From Paenibacillus amylolyticus (GTDB lineage Bacteria; Bacillota; Bacilli; Paenibacillales; Paenibacillaceae): DNA of 64,000 bases. Of the stretch, positions 17,610-28,049 are shown piece by piece; position 1 is the first letter of the stretch; the number at the start of each line of letters is the position of its first letter. The stretch spans positions 3,410,001 to 3,474,000 of the forward strand of contig NZ_BCNV01000001.1 of the NCBI RefSeq assembly GCF_001570725.1, in the 5' to 3' direction. The notes below the pieces were generated by a model, which saw only the letters and a list, made by a program, of their open reading frames with translations, did no database searches and was not told the DNA's origin. Made by a program: the position numbers and the translations under genes.

Positions 17610-18578
17610 CTACAACCCCTTGTTGAGATAAAGTCCAAGAGCGGCCAAAATTGCGCCTACCGCCCAAAAGGTAATAACAACCCGCCATTCTGACCAACCA
17701 CTTAATTCAAAGTGATGGTGAATAGGGCTCATTTTGAATACACGCTTGCCGCGAGTCTTGAATGATACCACTTGAATGATGACAGACAGGATCTCGATGA
17801 CAAAAATACCGCCAATGATGACAAATAGAAGCTCTGTTTTGGTTACAATCGCTACCGCACCAATTGCACCGCCAATCCCCAGAGAACCTGTGTCTCCCAT
17901 AAACACTTTGGCCGGATGTGCGTTATATACCAGAAAACCAAGCACGGCTCCGATCATCGCTGCTGCACACACTGCAGCCGGCATCGACGTGGCTTGCATC
18001 GCCACAATAGCAAACGCCCCAAAAGCAATTGCGCTTACCCCGGATAGTAAACCATCCAAACCATCGGTAAAGTTAACCGCATTGGTGATGGCAAGCATCA
18101 TGAATACGACAAACGGATAATAGAACCATCCGGTCCAGTCGAACGAGAATGACGTACCCGGAATAGAAATGGCTGTGCTATGTCCATTCTGGATCAGCAA
18201 GAAACACATCACTGCACTGAAGAACAATTGGCCCAGCATTTTTTGTCTGGCCGTCAGTCCGAGCGAACGTTTGAACACAATTTTGATGTAATCATCCAGG
18301 AAGCCAATCAGCCCGAATCCCAGCGTAGCCACGAGCAAGACATAAAAGTCTGTATTCTTGACTGCCGAAAATTTCAAAAAGGCCAATGTGAACGCAACTA
18401 AAATAACGACTCCACCCATTGTAGGTGTTCCGCTTTTTTTCAAATGGCTCTGAGGCCCATCTTCCCTAACCTGCTGTCCGAATTTCATGCGCCGTAACAG
18501 CGGAATCAGGAGCGGTGCGGCAATCACCGCCAGAATAAATGAAACGCCGATTGTTAACAGTAATACCTGAAAATCCAT
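17610..18578 (-). CDS. mraY: Phospho-N-acetylmuramoyl-pentapeptide transferase MraY
   Basis: 322 residues, about ten membrane helices. It transfers phospho-MurNAc-pentapeptide to undecaprenyl phosphate, making lipid I. Signature motifs: [11 protein letters not shown] near 50, FLDDYIKI with the paired acidic residues, [31 protein letters not shown], and the family's closing [26 protein letters not shown] lies just upstream of the ATG in the 12-base gap after murF. Confidence 0.97.
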   Translation of the reverse strand: MDFQVLLLTIGVSFILAVIAAPLLIPLLRRMKFGQQVREDGPQSHLKKSGTPTMGGVVILVAFTLAFLKFSAVKNTDFYVLLVATLGFGLIGFLDDYIKIVFKRSLGLTARQKMLGQLFFSAVMCFLLIQNGHSTAISIPGTSFSFDWTGWFYYPFVVFMMLAITNAVNFTDGLDGLLSGVSAIAFGAFAIVAMQATSMPAAVCAAAMIGAVLGFLVYNAHPAKVFMGDTGSLGIGGAIGAVAIVTKTELLFVIIGGIFVIEILSVIIQVVSFKTRGKRVFKMSPIHHHFELSGWSEWRVVITFWAVGAILAALGLYLNKGL

Positions 18579-18590
18579 GGGTTCACCCCT

Positions 18591-20006
18591 CTAGTCTACT
18601 CGATTCTGTAATGGTGCTATTTGTAGTGCTTCGACCACGTCCTCCAGCTTCATGCCCCTTGAGGCTTTGAACAAGACAACGTCTCTGGGATGTAGTTTCT
18701 CCAGTAGATAACGGGTCATTTCTTCTTTATCTATAAAAGCATGCACAGCCTCTGCCGGCATTTGCTTTCTTGCTCCTTCAGCAATATTAGCTGATAGCGG
18801 ACCATATACCAGCACCATGTCCATTTTGGCAGGTGTGATATACTCTCCGATTCCATAATGCAGATCCTGCTCCTGAGGACCAAGTTCAAGCATATCACCA
18901 AGCACAGCCACTTTCATACGGTATCCTTTCAGACCTTCCAATACATCGATTGCGGCCTTCATGGAGGTTGGACTTGCATTGTATGCATCATTCAGCAGGG
19001 TCAGACCACTAACACCTTGCGTAACCTCAATGCGCATGCCTGTCAGTTTCAAGCGGGACAATCCCGCAGCAATCTGTTCTGTAGTCACTCCAAAATGACG
19101 GGCTACAGCGAGGGCAGCCAGACAGTTAACGACATTATGCGTTCCCAGCAGAGGGAGCGTAAATGCATGATCTCCATACTGTTTGGTAGTGAAAACAACC
19201 CCGTTCTGCGCATTCATGAGTCCGGTAGGATAGTCATCATTATCGGTTTCCAGACCAAATGTAAACCGCTGCAATCCCTTTGGTTGTTTCGTTGCGGGTT
19301 CTTCAAGGACTTGTGCAATTAAAGGCTCGTCTCCGTTGTAGATCAGTAACCCGTCCGCTTTCATTCCCGCTGCAATCTCGGCTTTGGCTCTAGCAATCTC
19401 CAATCTCGACCCCAGTTGCAGCAGATGAGATTCCCCAATATTGGTGATGACCGCTACATCAGGCTGCGCAATAACCGACAAATCGTTAATTTCCCCGCGA
19501 CCACTCATGCCCATCTCCAAAATCATAATCTCAGTATCCGGGTCCATGCTTAGTACAGTCAGTGGTAAACCAATATGGTTATTGAAGTTTCCTTGTGTCT
19601 TGTGCACTTTGAACGTCGTTGAGAGAATGGCATCCACGATGTCCTTCGTTGTCGTCTTGCCGTTGCTGCCTGTAATGCCAACAATAGCAGCTTTATTCTC
19701 TGTTAGATAAGCAGATGCGAGTGCTTGCAGTGCGACAAGTGTGTCGTCAACAACAATGACAGCGCCTTGTGGCGGAATACCATGATCCTTTTGCCAGATC
19801 GCCCCTGCAGCACCCTTCTCTAGACAGGCTTGCACAAATTCGTGTCCGTCAAACCTTTCACCCACTAGCGGGATAAACAAACTGCCTTCCAGGGGTTTAC
19901 GCGAATCGGTAAACACCCCTTCGACCATTACATTGCCATGAGCAGCAACGTCACTTAATGTTCCTCCACACATCTCGGCCAATTGTGCCAATGTTCTTTT
20001 TATCAA
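18591..20006 (-). CDS. murF: UDP-MurNAc-tripeptide:D-alanyl-D-alanine ligase MurF
   Basis: 471 residues. It adds D-Ala-D-Ala to complete the UDP-MurNAc-pentapeptide. The N-terminal domain has TDSRKPLEGSLFIPLVGERFDGHEFV; the ATP loop is GITGSNGKTTTKDIV near 113; then FNNHIGLPLTVL, TNIGESHLLQLGS and LLNDAYNASPTSMKAAI. It starts with TTG at 20006 overlapping the murE TGA as TTGA, with AAGGGG nine bases upstream; a four-base overlap of this kind normally reflects coupled translation. Confidence 0.95.
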   Translation of the reverse strand: MIKRTLAQLAEMCGGTLSDVAAHGNVMVEGVFTDSRKPLEGSLFIPLVGERFDGHEFVQACLEKGAAGAIWQKDHGIPPQGAVIVVDDTLVALQALASAYLTENKAAIVGITGSNGKTTTKDIVDAILSTTFKVHKTQGNFNNHIGLPLTVLSMDPDTEIMILEMGMSGRGEINDLSVIAQPDVAVITNIGESHLLQLGSRLEIARAKAEIAAGMKADGLLIYNGDEPLIAQVLEEPATKQPKGLQRFTFGLETDNDDYPTGLMNAQNGVVFTTKQYGDHAFTLPLLGTHNVVNCLAALAVARHFGVTTEQIAAGLSRLKLTGMRIEVTQGVSGLTLLNDAYNASPTSMKAAIDVLEGLKGYRMKVAVLGDMLELGPQEQDLHYGIGEYITPAKMDMVLVYGPLSANIAEGARKQMPAEAVHAFIDKEEMTRYLLEKLHPRDVVLFKASRGMKLEDVVEALQIAPLQNRVD

Positions 20007-21490
20007 TTGGATTTGCCCCTTATCGCTTCTTTGGCTATGATTCGGTCATCAAAATCGGTTTTGGTGGTGCCGATAATCTGATAGGTCTCGTGACCCTTGC
20101 CCGCAATCAATACTACATCGGCTGGGCTTGCCATTTCAATAGCTTCATGAATCGCCTGGCGCCGATCCACAATCATCGTATAACGTTCAGCAGGAACGGA
20201 TTCTTCAATCAGGCCCTGTTCAATGTCTTTGAGAATCAGATCCGGATCTTCTGTCCGTGGATTATCAGAAGTGACGAGTACAAAATCGCTATACTTCGCA
20301 GCAATCTTACCCATGAGAGGTCGTTTGGTACGATCTCTGTCACCACCACAGCCAAACACACAGATCACACGTCCTTCAGCAAATTCCTTCACCGTCCGCA
20401 GTACATTCTCCAGTCCATCCGGTGTATGAGCATAGTCGACAATAACAGCAAATGGCTGCCCTTCGTCCACTCCTTCAACACGTCCATCCACACCCGGAAC
20501 CGTCTCCAGACTGCGCTTGATCTCTTCCAATGGAACGCCTTCCACCAGCGCTGCTGAGATTGCTGCCATCGCATTGTACACATTGAATTTACCTACCATG
20601 CGCAAGCGAATATCCGTGCTGCCTGCAAATGTATTTACGTGGAAAGAAGTTCCCTGAGATGTGATCGAGATTTGGGATGCGCGTACATCCGCCTCTTCAC
20701 CCATGCCATATGTAATCACTTCAGCTGCAGTCACAGAGATGAAATAAGCCGCAGCCGGATCATCTGCATTGATGACAGCGAATTTACGCTGTGAAGCATC
20801 TTCGGTATACCCGTTACCCAGTCGTGCAAAGAACAACCCTTTGGCCCCGCGATATTCCTCCATGGAATGGTGGTAGTCCAGATGATCCTGCGTCAGATTA
20901 GTGAATACCGCAGTACGGAAATTCGTTCCCTTTACGCGCCCTTGTTCCAATGCGTGAGAAGAAACTTCCATAACACAGCAGTCCGTCCCCTTCTGAACCA
21001 TATCATGCAGGCTACGCTGTAGATCAAGCGCCTCTGGTGTCGTTCCTGACATCGGGTAGGTCCGACCGTCATACCGCATTTGAATGGTACCGATCAATCC
21101 CGTTTTACGCCCAAAATCGCTCATGATTTTTTCAATCAAATAGGTAGTGGTCGTTTTTCCGTTCGTTCCCGTTACACCAATCATATTCATCTTCTGGCTT
21201 GGCGAGTCAAAAAAGAAATCTGCCAGAACAGCCATCGCAAACCGGCTGTCCTTCACCAGCAATTGTGGTACAGGCAGATCCAGCTGACGTTCAACCACCA
21301 ATGCGACTGCACCGGCATGGACAGCTTTTTCTGCATAATCATGACCATCTACCGTATGTCCCGGAAGACAGATAAACAGATCACCCGGTTTTACCTGCCG
21401 GGAATCTGTCTGAAGGTTTTGGCATTCTGTATTCGATTCGCCCACGAGGCGGGCGGTGGTCAGCATCGATGCAAATTGTTTTAAAAGCAC
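20003..21490 (-). CDS. murE: UDP-MurNAc-L-Ala-D-Glu:meso-diaminopimelate ligase MurE
   Basis: 495 residues. It adds the third stem residue. The DNPR motif (TSDNPRTEDPDLI near residue 405) is the signature of enzymes that use meso-diaminopimelate, so the cell wall is probably of the A1-gamma DAP type. ATP loop GVTGTNGKTTTTYLIEK near 110; carbamylated-lysine region present. The GTG at 21490 has GTGAGGT eight bases upstream and gives the normal family length; the frame stays open 47 codons further without family resemblance. 140 bases separate it from spoVD. Confidence 0.95.
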   Translation of the reverse strand: MLLKQFASMLTTARLVGESNTECQNLQTDSRQVKPGDLFICLPGHTVDGHDYAEKAVHAGAVALVVERQLDLPVPQLLVKDSRFAMAVLADFFFDSPSQKMNMIGVTGTNGKTTTTYLIEKIMSDFGRKTGLIGTIQMRYDGRTYPMSGTTPEALDLQRSLHDMVQKGTDCCVMEVSSHALEQGRVKGTNFRTAVFTNLTQDHLDYHHSMEEYRGAKGLFFARLGNGYTEDASQRKFAVINADDPAAAYFISVTAAEVITYGMGEEADVRASQISITSQGTSFHVNTFAGSTDIRLRMVGKFNVYNAMAAISAALVEGVPLEEIKRSLETVPGVDGRVEGVDEGQPFAVIVDYAHTPDGLENVLRTVKEFAEGRVICVFGCGGDRDRTKRPLMGKIAAKYSDFVLVTSDNPRTEDPDLILKDIEQGLIEESVPAERYTMIVDRRQAIHEAIEMASPADVVLIAGKGHETYQIIGTTKTDFDDRIIAKEAIRGKSN

Positions 21491-21630
21491 ATGAATAACC
21501 TCACTTTTCCAATTATACTTCTGTTTTAGCATATGTCTGTATTTATTAATATCGTCAATACAACCAAATAATGAAACGCGCTTGGATGAATTTTGTTGCG
21601 CTTGAAGACACAAACTGCTCCAAAGCCCCA

Positions 21631-23583
21631 TTATTCATCCTTAGTGTGGTCATGCGCATCGTTCAGAACATCCCCCATGTAAATGCGGATGGTTGAACCC
21701 TGCTCTACCCTTGCCCCAGGCTTAGGCGCCTGATTAATCACGTATTTGCCACTGCCGGACTTCGCCAGCATAAAATTCATGTTCAGGTCTTCGTACAGAT
21801 CTTCGACAGTAGCACCTGTCAGATCTGGAACCGTCACGATTTTGGTCTCACCATATTTGTATTCTTTGGCAACCTGATCCTTCCGAACAGGGACATTCAT
21901 GTAATGCAGCGCATCTTCAAGGATGTTCTGTACAATCGGGGCGGCAACCACACCTCCGAATTGAATTCCTTTGGGATTATCCACTGCGGTATAGACCACA
22001 ATCTGAGGATCATCAGCGGGTGCAAATCCGATAAAGGATACGATATGCTCGGTAGAGGAATAACGTCCGTTGATGACTTTCTGAGCTGTACCTGTCTTTC
22101 CACCGACCCGGTATCCATCAATGAACGCTGGACGTCCGGTTCCTTTCGCAACAACACTCTCGAGCGCTTCACGTACTTGCTTGGATGTATTCTCCGAGAT
22201 CACCTGACGAACCAGCTCCGGCTTGGCTTCTTCCATGACTTCTCCCGTTACCGGATGGACCCATGCTTTCGTAACATATGGCTTGTAAAGTTTACCCCCA
22301 TTGATGGCCGCTGACACAGCTGCTACTTGCTGAATAGGCGTAACGGATACACCTTGACCAAAAGCAGTTGTTGCAAGCTCGACAGGTCCTACTCTCGACA
22401 GTTTGAACAGAATTCCACTGGCTTCTCCACTGAGGTCAATACCCGTTTTAGTACCAAAGCCAAAGTTTTTAATATAAGAGAAGAGCGATTCTTTTCCCAG
22501 TCTCTGCCCCAGAGCTACAAATCCCGGGTTGCATGAGTTCTCCACCACTTGCAGAAAGGTCTGACTTCCGTGGCCGCCCTTTTTCCAGCAACGCAGACGG
22601 GCTCCACCCACCTCAACATATCCGGGATCAAAAAATTGATCCTGTTGCAGATTGACCTTTTTCTCTTCAAGCGCTGCTGCCAAGGTAATGATCTTGAATG
22701 TAGAGCCTGGTTCGTACGTCATCCAGATCGGTAAATTCCGATTGTATATCTCCGCGGGATATTGCTGATAATCGGCCGGTTCGTATCCCGGTCTGCTCGA
22801 CATACCCAAAATTTCACCCGTTTTGGGATTCATCGCTATAGCCAGTGCTGAGTTCGCCTGGAACTTCACCATGGCCTGGTCCAGTTCTCTCTCCATGATG
22901 GACTGAATCGATTTATCAATGGTCAGCTTGAGGTTAAGACCGTCCTTCGGTTCCACATACTTCTCGGATGAGCCCGGCATTAGCCTTCCGGCCGCATCGG
23001 ACAAGTAGGACACACTGCCATTCAAACCATTCAGCTTATCATCATATTTCTTCTCGACGCCCGTTAAGCCCTGATTATCAATCCCCGTAAATCCGAGAAT
23101 ATGGGCAGCCAGATCATCATAGGGATAAAAACGTTTATTGTCCTCAGCAACAACGATACCCGGAAGCTTCAAATCACGGATGCGCTGAGCTTTCTCCATC
23201 GTAATTTTGCGGCCGCCGGGTTGTAATCGTACAATGAGTTCACGTTTCTTGATGGTTGCCAGCACTTTCTCTTCCGTCATCCCCAGCAGTGGAGCAAGCG
23301 CTCTAGCTGTCGTTTCAGCTTCCTTGACTTGTGCCGGGATAGCCATAATGGTCGGTGTTGTCACATTATAGGCCAGAGAGGTTCCATTTCGATCTAGGAT
23401 TTCCCCTCGCTTGGCTGAGTAAGGAATATTACGCCGCCAGGATTCTTCTGCTTTTGCTGACAATTCAGGGCCTTGCCCGAGCTGTACATAAGCAAGCCTG
23501 ATCACCAAGGCCGAAAATAACAAAACTAAAATCACTAAACTCCATAGCAACCTGCGACGCAGATTTACGCTTGATCCCTTCAC
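21631..23583 (-). CDS. spoVD: Class B penicillin-binding protein SpoVD
   Basis: 650 residues: short cytoplasmic tail, membrane helix at about 12-34, dimerisation domain, transpeptidase domain and one C-terminal PASTA domain (VPDLTGATVEDLYEDL onwards). Active-site motifs are S294-T-F-K297, S350-C-N352 and K496-T-G. It crosslinks peptidoglycan with its SEDS partner; in Bacillus SpoVD makes spore cortex and is co-inherited with spoVE, as here. GTG start at 23583 with GGGGGGAT upstream. It differs from the neighbouring PbpB in having one rather than two PASTA domains and no acidic tail. Confidence 0.94.
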   Translation of the reverse strand: MKGSSVNLRRRLLWSLVILVLLFSALVIRLAYVQLGQGPELSAKAEESWRRNIPYSAKRGEILDRNGTSLAYNVTTPTIMAIPAQVKEAETTARALAPLLGMTEEKVLATIKKRELIVRLQPGGRKITMEKAQRIRDLKLPGIVVAEDNKRFYPYDDLAAHILGFTGIDNQGLTGVEKKYDDKLNGLNGSVSYLSDAAGRLMPGSSEKYVEPKDGLNLKLTIDKSIQSIMERELDQAMVKFQANSALAIAMNPKTGEILGMSSRPGYEPADYQQYPAEIYNRNLPIWMTYEPGSTFKIITLAAALEEKKVNLQQDQFFDPGYVEVGGARLRCWKKGGHGSQTFLQVVENSCNPGFVALGQRLGKESLFSYIKNFGFGTKTGIDLSGEASGILFKLSRVGPVELATTAFGQGVSVTPIQQVAAVSAAINGGKLYKPYVTKAWVHPVTGEVMEEAKPELVRQVISENTSKQVREALESVVAKGTGRPAFIDGYRVGGKTGTAQKVINGRYSSTEHIVSFIGFAPADDPQIVVYTAVDNPKGIQFGGVVAAPIVQNILEDALHYMNVPVRKDQVAKEYKYGETKIVTVPDLTGATVEDLYEDLNMNFMLAKSGSGKYVINQAPKPGARVEQGSTIRIYMGDVLNDAHDHTKDE

Positions 23584-23676
23584 GAAAAGATCCCCCCACT
23601 CGTCCCAAAATCATGATCTCGTTCCATTCATGAATATTCAGGACAACCGGGGGTTAGAACAAGCTGTCAGAGCTCC

Positions 23677-26010
23677 CTATGGTAGTGAAGCCCCGTTTGT
23701 TGCTGGATCTTCAGAGGATTCGGATTCATTGGCAGGAGCCTCATTGTTATCCGTTTCGTCTTTTCCGTCGGTTTTACCTTCTGCTCCCGAAGTGTCTTGT
23801 TCCTTCCCTTCGGTTTCTGACGACGGATCAGAAGAGATTGGAGCCTCATCTGCTATGCCGGTAACTGCGGCTTTGGCAGTCTGTAAATTCAGCTGTACGG
23901 TTCTCTGCTCACCTGCCACCTGCTCAGTTTGCTTCACGACATACCCTTCACCCTTGACCGTAACTCCCACTTTCATGAGAGAAAGTACTTCCAGAGCATC
24001 CCGGAGAGATTCACCTGTTAGATCTGGAATCTTCATCTTGCTGCTTTCTTCCGTAAGCAGATAGATTCGTTGGCCTGGATTCATGGATGCCCCAGCAACC
24101 GGATACTGCCGAATTACATTATCCCCTTGACCAAGCGTCACATAAGCAATACCCGCGCTTAGAAGCTGGCTTCTGGCCTGTTTGGCTGTCTTACCACTCA
24201 GGTCCGGTGCCTTGGCTTGCACAACAGGAACTTCTTTTGACTTTTTGTCAGCGGTTTTGGCTGTATCTTTGGGAACTCCCATATACTGAAGCGTTTGGCT
24301 CACAATTTTTTTGAATACTGGGGCAGCTGCAGTTCCTCCCCCAATGTTGGTTCCATCCGGTTGGTCAATGACAACAAGTATAGCAATCTTCGGATTATTC
24401 ACAGGTGCAAATCCAATAAACGATACAACGTCTTTCGACTTGCTGTATTCCCCGTTAACAACCTTTCTTGCTGTACCTGTCTTACCAGCTACACGGTAAC
24501 CCTCGATATAAGCGTTACGACCGGTACCAATCGTTTGGTCTGCAACCACTTGTTCCAGATAACCGCTCACCAGTTTGGAAGACTCCTTGGAAATCACCTG
24601 ACGAACCACTTTAGGTTTGATCACTTCCGTAGTCCCGTCATTCGGGTTCTTGATCTCCCTCACCAGATGCGGCTCCAGTAATTTGCCGCCATTAGCAATC
24701 GCCGAGATCGCTGCGACCTGTTGAATTGGTGTTACCTGTACGAGACCGTGACCGTAAGCAGCAGTAGCAATCTCGGATTTGTAAACCAACGGCTTGATCG
24801 GTGAAGCTGCCTCACTCGGCAGATCAATACCTGTCTTTTTACCAAAACCGAATTCGTCTATGTAATGACGCAGACGTTCACCACCAAGCATGTTGTAACC
24901 CAAGTTAACAAAGGCAATGTTACTTGACCGTTTGACACCTTCGAGATAAGAGATCCAACCATAGGAATGACCATTATCGCTAATCGGGAATCCACCGATA
25001 TACATGCGTTTGGATTCAAAACTTGCATTCGGATCGAAGAGTTTTTCTTCCACAGCTCCTGCCAGTGTAACGATTTTGAATGTAGACCCTGGCTCATAGA
25101 TGGATTGCGTCGCATGATTAATAAAGTTCTTTTGATCAGGCGTACTGCCGTACGTATTAGGATTAAAGGTTGGCCAGTTCGCCATCCCCAGAATCTCCAT
25201 TGTGCTCGGGTCTGCAGCAATGACCGTCATGCTCAGTGGGTTATACTTGGCAACGGCTTCTTTCATTGCATCCTCAATGTAGAACTGGATCGTATCATCG
25301 ATCGTCAGCGTGAGGTTTTTCCCGTTCTGAGGTGGCAGATAGTTATCCTGTGAATCCGGAAGTTTGATGCCTTTGGCATCCTTCTGATAATTCAGATACC
25401 CGTCTGTACCTGTCAGTGCTTCATCATATGAGACTTCAAGTCCATTGACAGCCTTTCCGTCACGGCTCATATATCCCAAGAGGTGAGAAGCAAGTGTTTC
25501 TTCAGGGTAAAAACGCTTGGACTCTTGAGCCATTACGATTGCATTACGCGCCTTATATTCCTCTTGCAATTCTTCACGCAACTCATTGACTTTTGCGGCA
25601 AGCTCAGGACTGATCTTATATCCTTCACTGCGTACTTCCCGCTGCTGATAGAAATTTCCATCTTTATTTTTGGCTGTGACAAGAGCGCGCATCTCACTCT
25701 CATTTTTCCCTAGAAGAGTAGAGAGTTTCTCCGTGACAATATCCTGAATGCCCAGTTCATCGATCAAGAGGGGATTGACCGAAACCGTATACGCAGGCGC
25801 ATCGGTAGCCAGAACGTTACCATTTCGATCTGTAATTGTTCCACGTGCAGCCTTAATGGTCTGTTCCCGCTCTACTAAACCGGCCGCCCGTTCCTGCCAT
25901 ACACCGCCATTCACAACTTGAATGAAAAAGATTCGGGTTACGAGTACAAGAAAAAAGAGGGTAATACATCCCCCTATTAGCAACGTGCGCATCTTTATTC
26001 TTTTTATCAT
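23677..26010 (-). CDS. pbpB: Class B penicillin-binding protein PBP2B (PbpB)
   Basis: 777 residues; the septal transpeptidase working with FtsL and DivIB. Membrane helix at about 8-30; active-site motifs S309-T-F-K312, S362-S-N364 and K510-T-G. Two PASTA domains follow (about 605-660 and 665-720, the second beginning MKIPDLTGESLRDALEVLS). It then carries a roughly 60-residue tail very rich in Glu, Asp, Ser and Thr, longer than in Bacillus PBP2B and probably disordered outside the membrane. ATG 13 bases after ftsL with AAAGAGGTG upstream. Confidence 0.96.
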   Translation of the reverse strand: MIKRIKMRTLLIGGCITLFFLVLVTRIFFIQVVNGGVWQERAAGLVEREQTIKAARGTITDRNGNVLATDAPAYTVSVNPLLIDELGIQDIVTEKLSTLLGKNESEMRALVTAKNKDGNFYQQREVRSEGYKISPELAAKVNELREELQEEYKARNAIVMAQESKRFYPEETLASHLLGYMSRDGKAVNGLEVSYDEALTGTDGYLNYQKDAKGIKLPDSQDNYLPPQNGKNLTLTIDDTIQFYIEDAMKEAVAKYNPLSMTVIAADPSTMEILGMANWPTFNPNTYGSTPDQKNFINHATQSIYEPGSTFKIVTLAGAVEEKLFDPNASFESKRMYIGGFPISDNGHSYGWISYLEGVKRSSNIAFVNLGYNMLGGERLRHYIDEFGFGKKTGIDLPSEAASPIKPLVYKSEIATAAYGHGLVQVTPIQQVAAISAIANGGKLLEPHLVREIKNPNDGTTEVIKPKVVRQVISKESSKLVSGYLEQVVADQTIGTGRNAYIEGYRVAGKTGTARKVVNGEYSKSKDVVSFIGFAPVNNPKIAILVVIDQPDGTNIGGGTAAAPVFKKIVSQTLQYMGVPKDTAKTADKKSKEVPVVQAKAPDLSGKTAKQARSQLLSAGIAYVTLGQGDNVIRQYPVAGASMNPGQRIYLLTEESSKMKIPDLTGESLRDALEVLSLMKVGVTVKGEGYVVKQTEQVAGEQRTVQLNLQTAKAAVTGIADEAPISSDPSSETEGKEQDTSGAEGKTDGKDETDNNEAPANESESSEDPATNGASLP

Positions 26011-26022
26011 CGGAACACCTCT

Positions 26023-26448
26023 TTACTTACTGCTTGTATTCGAGGACGATTCAGCACCTGTTGATTTCGTACTTGTGGAGCGAGGTACAAAAATGACATC
26101 CTTACCGGAAGCTTCAACATAACCAAGCTGTTTTGCATTTTCGATGACCTGATTGTTCAATGTTTCTTTTTCCACTTGCAGGTCTGCAATCGTCTTCTCA
26201 TACCCCTTGATATCCGAAATAGTGGACTGTGCCTGCTTGTTCAGATCATAGATTTGAGCATAACGAGACATCAAGGCTCCTCCAACAAGGATCACTGCAA
26301 CCAGGGTAATCAGATACAAAATCTTCTCGCGTGCCGGAAGACCCGTACGACGGGTCACCACTTTGGTGGTTTCTTTGTATCGTTGCTGGGTCACACGTTC
26401 CTGGGACGCTTTTTCTTTTACGGCGAGATTACCACGTGTATATGCCAT
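26023..26448 (-). CDS. ftsL: Cell-division protein FtsL
   Basis: 141 residues: basic N-terminus, one membrane helix at about 44-62 (ILYLITLVAVILVGGALM), and an extracellular leucine-zipper coiled coil (DLNKQAQSTISDIKGYEKTIADLQVEKETLNNQVIENAKQLGY), ending in a Ser/Thr-rich tail. Sequence conservation is low in this family, so the call rests on topology, size and position between rsmH and pbpB. It forms a complex with DivIC and DivIB to activate septal wall synthesis. Confidence 0.92.
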   Translation of the reverse strand: MAYTRGNLAVKEKASQERVTQQRYKETTKVVTRRTGLPAREKILYLITLVAVILVGGALMSRYAQIYDLNKQAQSTISDIKGYEKTIADLQVEKETLNNQVIENAKQLGYVEASGKDVIFVPRSTSTKSTGAESSSNTSSK

Positions 26449-26475
26449 ACTCCGATTCTCTCCTCCACTCTTGAT

Positions 26476-27426
26476 CTACAATTTCTCGGCTACGCGCAGC
26501 TTGGCTGAACGAGCACGTGAATTTTCGGCCAATTCCGTTTCCGTTGGAATCAGCGGTTTTCTGTTAATTAAACGCAGGGACCCCTTGCCCCCACATACAC
26601 ACAACGGAAAATCGGGTGGACATGTACATTTCTCCAGATAACTGCTTAAAATCTGTTTACATATCCGATCCTCAAGGGAGTGGAAGGTAATAACAGATAC
26701 ACGTCCTCCTGGTGCAAGACAACGAACAGCCTGATGTAGTCCTTCTTCAAACGCACCCAACTCATCGTTGACGGTAATTCGTAATGCCTGGAAGCTGCGT
26801 TTGGCAGGATGTCCACCGGTACGGCGAGCCGCCGCCGGAATGCCTTCCTTGATCAGTTCCACTAGTTCACCAGTGGTCTCAATGGTAGACTGAGCTCGTT
26901 TTCCGACGATAACACGGGCAATTCTTCTGGAAAACTTCTCTTCACCATAGCGATACAAAATTCGGGCAATCTCTTCTTCTGGCCATTCATTCACAATCTC
27001 TTTGGCCGTCAGCATTGCATCCTGGTCCATTCGCATATCGAGCGGAGCATCGTGATTGTAGCTGAATCCACGTTCTCCTTCATCAAATTGCGGAGATGAC
27101 ACACCCAAGTCGTACAAGATACCATCTACCTGTGGTACGCCATCCTTCATTGGTACATCCAGATCCTTGAGCACCTGTTCCAGATCTCTAAAATTGGTTT
27201 TCACCAATGTTACACGTTCTCCATAGGCAGCGAGCTTCTCGCGAGCATTATCCAAAGCCCAATCATCCTGATCAAGTGCGATCAGACGTCCCCCTGGACC
27301 AAGCTTGGAAGCAATCACGGAGCTATGTCCGCCACCGCCTAAAGTGCAGTCCACGTATATACCGTCCTGCTTGATGTTTAATCCCTCTGTTGCCTCTTCT
27401 TTGAGTACGGTTATGTGGTGAAACAA
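26476..27426 (-). CDS. rsmH: 16S rRNA m4C1402 methyltransferase RsmH (MraW)
   Basis: 316 residues. It methylates N4 of C1402 in 16S rRNA using SAM. The SAM site is [19 protein letters not shown] with [13 protein letters not shown]. Other family motifs are [34 protein letters not shown] and [19 protein letters not shown]. Start is TTG at 27426, eight bases after AGGAGG. Second gene of the mraZ operon; co-expressed with division genes although its role is ribosomal. Confidence 0.96.
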   Translation of the reverse strand: MFHHITVLKEEATEGLNIKQDGIYVDCTLGGGGHSSVIASKLGPGGRLIALDQDDWALDNAREKLAAYGERVTLVKTNFRDLEQVLKDLDVPMKDGVPQVDGILYDLGVSSPQFDEGERGFSYNHDAPLDMRMDQDAMLTAKEIVNEWPEEEIARILYRYGEEKFSRRIARVIVGKRAQSTIETTGELVELIKEGIPAAARRTGGHPAKRSFQALRITVNDELGAFEEGLHQAVRCLAPGGRVSVITFHSLEDRICKQILSSYLEKCTCPPDFPLCVCGGKGSLRLINRKPLIPTETELAENSRARSAKLRVAEKL

Positions 27427-27444
27427 CCTGCACCCCTCCTGACT

Positions 27445-27882
27445 TTATAAATCAAAATTAAAATCGACCAGCTTTTCGGCAATGTCGTTGAATGCTTCTT
27501 CGGATTGATTGAAATAACTCTCCCATATGCCTTTGCTCCAAATCTCCACCCGGTTCGACACGCCAAGAACAACACAATCCTTGTCCAGCTTGGCATACTC
27601 TCTTAAATTGCCCGGCAGATTTACCCTGCCCTGTTTGTCCAGTTCACATTCGGTTGCACCCGAGAAAAAAAACCGGGTAAACGCACGTGCATCAGATTTC
27701 ATCAATGGCAGTGCTTTGAGCTTCTGTTCCATGACCCCCCACTCCTCCATGGGGTACACGAAAAGACACTGGTCCAAACCCCGTGTGACAACGAAAGACG
27801 GTCCCAGAGATTCGCGGAATTTAGCCGGAATGATAACCCGACCCTTATCATCAATGCTATGTTGGAACTCCCCCATAAACAT
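27445..27882 (-). CDS. mraZ: Transcriptional regulator MraZ
   Basis: 145 residues with two tandem SpoVT/AbrB-like half-barrels, each carrying the family DxKGR-type motif ([14 protein letters not shown] and [16 protein letters not shown]). MraZ binds direct TGGG repeats ahead of its own gene and tunes the dcw operon. I start at ATG 27882 (MFMGEFQHS), the conserved family start, with TGAGGAG upstream; a GTG four codons earlier overlaps that site. First gene of the cluster. Confidence 0.96.
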   Translation of the reverse strand: MFMGEFQHSIDDKGRVIIPAKFRESLGPSFVVTRGLDQCLFVYPMEEWGVMEQKLKALPLMKSDARAFTRFFFSGATECELDKQGRVNLPGNLREYAKLDKDCVVLGVSNRVEIWSKGIWESYFNQSEEAFNDIAEKLVDFNFDL

Positions 27883-27908
27883 TGGCCCACTCACTCCTCA
27901 CCCGTTTC

Positions 27909-27933
27909 TCCCACTTTGCCCCACTTTCCACCA
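27909..27933 (-). promoter_or_regulatory. MraZ-binding repeats upstream of mraZ
   Basis: On the minus strand TGGTG (from 27933), TGGGG (from 27923) and TGGGA (from 27913) recur at exactly ten-base intervals, separated by GAAAG and CAAAG. This is the TGGGN-N5 direct repeat described for MraZ operators in other bacteria. It lies between a TATTAT -10-like hexamer (about 27946-27941) and the mraZ ribosome site, a position suited to autorepression. Confidence 0.75.
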
Positions 27934-28004
27934 CCTAAGCATAATAGATTCGCACAAAAAAATCAAAACCCTTCTTGCAATACTTGATTTTTTGATTTTT
28001 CAAC

Positions 28005-28049
28005 ATAAAAAAACGTCTTTGATCCTGTCACTCAGGATCAAAGACGTTT
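28005..28049 (-). terminator. Terminator after ahcY
   Basis: A 17-base perfect inverted repeat AAACGTCTTTGATCCTG with a five-base loop, followed on the minus strand by TTTTTTATG. It lies about 110 bases past the ahcY stop and insulates mraZ from upstream transcription. Confidence 0.88.
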
